A stretch of 8,760 bases of DNA from Pseudomonadota bacterium (lineage in GTDB: Bacteria; Pseudomonadota; Gammaproteobacteria; Burkholderiales; Burkholderiaceae_E): the NCBI GenBank assembly GCA_023388075.1, contig JAEWGX010000092.1, positions 1-8,760 on the forward strand. The letters are read 5' to 3'. The notes under the pieces were generated by a model. That model had not been told where the DNA came from. It saw only the letters and a program-made list of their open reading frames with translations, and did not search any database. Both the position numbers and the translations under genes were made by a program. Of this stretch, positions 7,001-8,760 are shown in pieces (position 1 is the stretch's first letter; each line of letters opens with the position of its first letter).

Positions 7001-8278
7001 ATGACGTCCCTGGCCGAGTGGCTCGAGCGGATCGAGCGGCTGCATGCACGGCCGATCGACCTCGGGCTCGACCGGGTACGCGCCGTGGCCGACCGGCTCG
7101 CGCTGCGCCTGCCGGGCGTCAAGTTCGTGGTCGCCGGCACCAACGGCAAGGGATCGACCTGCGCGATGCTGGAGGGAATCCTGCTCGCGGCGGGGTATCG
7201 CGTGGGCGCCTACACCTCGCCGCACCTGCTGCGCTTCAACGAGCGCGCGCGCATCGACGGCCGGGAAGCGAGCGACGCGGAGCTGGTGGCGCAGCTCGAG
7301 GCGGTGGAGGCGGCGCGCGGCGAGACCAGCCTCACCTACTTCGAGTTCACCACGCTCGCGATCCTGCGCCTCTTCGGCGAGCAGTCGCTCGACGCGCTGG
7401 TGCTGGAGGTCGGCCTGGGGGGGCGGCTCGATGCGGTCAACATCGTCGACGCCGACTGCGCCATCCTCACCAGCATCGACCTCGACCATGCCGAGTATCT
7501 CGGCGACTCGCGCGAGCGCATCGGTTGGGAGAAGGCCCACGTCATGCGCCCCGGGCGCCCGGCGATCTGCAGCGACCCCCAGCCACCGCAGTCGGTGCTG
7601 GACCACGCGCGCGAGATCGACGCCGACTTGCGGCTCCTCGGTCGCGACTTCCGGCTCGGCGGCGATCGGCAGCAATGGGCGTGGGCGGGACGCGAGCAGC
7701 GCCGCGGCGGGCTTGCCTACCCTGCGCTGCGCGGGGCCAACCAGCTTCAGAACGCTGCCGGCGTGCTCGCCGCACTGGAGGCGGTGCGCGACCGGCTGGC
7801 GGTCACCGCCCAGGACGTGCGCCGCGGCTTCGCCGGGCTGACGCTGCCCGGTCGCTTCCAGGTGCTGCCGGGACGGCCGGTCGTGGTGCTCGATGTCGCG
7901 CACAACCCCCATGCGGCCGCGCACCTCGCGCACAACCTGCGCAGCATGGGCTTCTTTCGCCGGACCTGGGGGGTCTTCGGCATGCTGTCCGACAAGGACA
8001 TCGACGGCGTGATCGCGCACATGCTGCCGGTGGTGGAGCGCTGGATCTGCTGCAGCCTGCCAGGGCCGCGGGGCAGCAGCGCCGCGGCGCTTGCCGCGCG
8101 CCTTCGCGATGCGGGAGTGACCGCCCATTCGGAGGACGACCCGGCCGTTGCGTGCGTGCCCACGGCGGCCGACGCGGTGGCGCTCGCGAGGGAACGGGCG
8201 GGTCAGAATGATAGAATCGTCGTGTTCGGTTCCTTCCTGACCGTCGCCGACGCGCTCGCAGGCGGTCGCAACGCGTGA
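7001..8278 (+). CDS. folC: Bifunctional dihydrofolate synthase / folylpolyglutamate synthase
   Basis: Adds L-glutamate to dihydropteroate to form dihydrofolate and then lengthens the gamma-glutamyl tail of folates, using ATP; Mur-ligase fold, cytoplasmic. It has 425 residues, typical of proteobacterial FolC. Seen: P-loop GTNGKGS (46-52); omega-loop TSPHLLRFNER (72-82); TYFEFTTLA; LEVGLGGRLDAVN (135-147); SIDLDHAEYLG (158-168); GWEKA with Lys178 at the position usually carbamylated; LPGRFQ; LDVAHNPHAA (297-306); VFGMLSDKDIDG; and C-terminal VVFGSFLTVADAL. Dual function is inferred from proteobacterial homologues. It follows accD by 37 bases, with no convincing Shine-Dalgarno sequence before ATG 7001. 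Its 3' end carries a possible promoter for the next gene. Confidence 0.96.
   Translation: MTSLAEWLERIERLHARPIDLGLDRVRAVADRLALRLPGVKFVVAGTNGKGSTCAMLEGILLAAGYRVGAYTSPHLLRFNERARIDGREASDAELVAQLEAVEAARGETSLTYFEFTTLAILRLFGEQSLDALVLEVGLGGRLDAVNIVDADCAILTSIDLDHAEYLGDSRERIGWEKAHVMRPGRPAICSDPQPPQSVLDHAREIDADLRLLGRDFRLGGDRQQWAWAGREQRRGGLAYPALRGANQLQNAAGVLAALEAVRDRLAVTAQDVRRGFAGLTLPGRFQVLPGRPVVVLDVAHNPHAAAHLAHNLRSMGFFRRTWGVFGMLSDKDIDGVIAHMLPVVERWICCSLPGPRGSSAAALAARLRDAGVTAHSEDDPAVACVPTAADAVALARERAGQNDRIVVFGSFLTVADALAGGRNA
8209..8217 (+). promoter_or_regulatory. Possible extended -10 promoter (TGA-TAGAAT) for the dedD-like gene
   Basis: TG-A-TAGAAT fits the extended -10 form TGnTATAAT with one mismatch. 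It lies in the 3' end of folC, 71 bases before the ATG at 8289, in a patch that is AT-rich for this window. An extended -10 lessens the need for a -35, and none resembling TTGACA is visible. The hexamer uses one of the only two in-frame AGA codons found in the window. Confidence 0.35.
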
Positions 8279-8288
8279 ACAGCCACTG

Positions 8289-8760
8289 ATGTCGCGCCAG
8301 CAAAGTCGTTCTCCTGGTGACGGCGCCATCGATCCGTCCCTCGCACAGAAGAAGCGTGCCCGCCACCGCCTGGTCGGCGCGATCTGCCTCTGCCTCCTCG
8401 CCGCCGTCGTCGTGCCGCTCGTGCTCGAGTCCGAGCCGCAGCCCTCGCGCGACCTGCCGCTGGAGCTCGCTGCCGCGCCCGGCGCTACCGCGTCCCAGGA
8501 GGAGGCGCATCCGGGGCAGTCGCGCAACGACTCCGGCAGCCCCAGCGCATCCGGCGCGATCGCGCCGCGAGCCGACGGCCCGGCCGCGCCGGCCGGTGAG
8601 GGGACGACCAGCCTTTCCACGGTGACCACGGTCACCTCGCCCGCGGGGACCGAGCCGGCGCAGCCGCCGGTCGCGCTGGCTCCCCCGGCGCCCGGAGGCG
8701 CGCAGCCGCGCAGCGAACCGTCGCGTGCCGAGAGCCGGCCCGATGCGCGCGGTCAACGCG
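8289..8760 (+). CDS. DedD-like SPOR-family envelope protein, 3'-truncated by window edge
   Basis: Runs from ATG 8289 past the end of the window without a stop; 157 codons are visible. The N-terminus is short and basic (DPSLAQKKRARHR, residues 15-27), then one membrane segment at about 28-46 (LVGAICLCLLAAVVVPLVL) followed by ESEPQPS. This is the typical opening of the SPOR-domain proteins found after folC in Beta- and Gammaproteobacteria, called DedD in E. coli. The rest is an Ala/Pro/Ser/Gly-rich, probably periplasmic linker. The peptidoglycan-binding SPOR domain expected at the C-terminus would lie beyond the window, so the family call rests on the N-terminus and position. It starts 10 bases after the folC stop with no clear ribosome binding site. 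Homologues collect at the septum by binding denuded glycan; that role is inferred here. Confidence 0.85.
   Translation, partial: MSRQQSRSPGDGAIDPSLAQKKRARHRLVGAICLCLLAAVVVPLVLESEPQPSRDLPLELAAAPGATASQEEAHPGQSRNDSGSPSASGAIAPRADGPAAPAGEGTTSLSTVTTVTSPAGTEPAQPPVALAPPAPGGAQPRSEPSRAESRPDARGQR

Noticed and set aside
7018..8211. 397-codon plus-strand frame inside folC
   Set aside because: It is an out-of-frame Arg/Ala/Gly-rich translation overlapping FolC along its whole length, with no motif.
6953..8635. 560-codon open frame on the minus strand opposite folC and dedD
   Set aside because: It is antisense to a clear FolC and the DedD-like start, has biased Arg/Ala/His composition and no recognisable fold; a shadow of high GC3.

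Overview
The window is a conserved housekeeping gene cluster from a GC-rich proteobacterium. Gene order (fimV, truA, trpF, trpB, trpA, accD, folC, dedD-like) and protein style (FimV LysM region, AccD and DedD N-termini) point to Betaproteobacteria. Some Gammaproteobacteria such as Xanthomonadales have a similar order, so the class is likely but not certain. All genes lie on the plus strand. There is no sign of mobile elements, phage genes, CRISPR, RNA genes or foreign DNA.

Layout: bases 2-2416 hold the 3' part of fimV, a pilus and polar-landmark inner-membrane protein whose N-terminus lies before the window. It is followed by a stem-loop and a textbook Rho-independent terminator (2461-2490). 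A second transcription unit then starts: truA (tRNA pseudouridine synthase, 2543-3385), trpF (3334-4032), trpB (4029-5228), trpA (5232-6059), accD (6091-6963), folC (7001-8278) and the start of a SPOR-type dedD-like gene (8289 to the window edge). Spacing is very tight: truA/trpF overlap, trpF/trpB share ATGA, trpB/trpA are 3 bases apart, and later gaps are 31, 37 and 10 bases. No gene-free stretch exceeds about 130 bases.

Functionally the unit joins tRNA modification (TruA), three late steps of tryptophan synthesis (TrpF; TrpB and TrpA forming tryptophan synthase), the carboxyltransferase beta subunit of acetyl-CoA carboxylase (AccD), folate synthesis and polyglutamylation (FolC), and a cell-envelope/division protein (DedD-like). 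All catalytic motifs checked are intact. No trp leader peptide or attenuator is visible, so Trp control here is either absent or elsewhere.

I do not see an undescribed system. The points worth a second look are small: a 12-codon Arg-rich mini-ORF that links trpA to accD with ATGA overlaps at both ends; the only two AGA codons I could find in the window, each forming a TAGAAT -10-like hexamer 57-71 bases before trpB and dedD; a TATGAT box five bases before the trpF ATG; and uncertain starts for truA and trpF.
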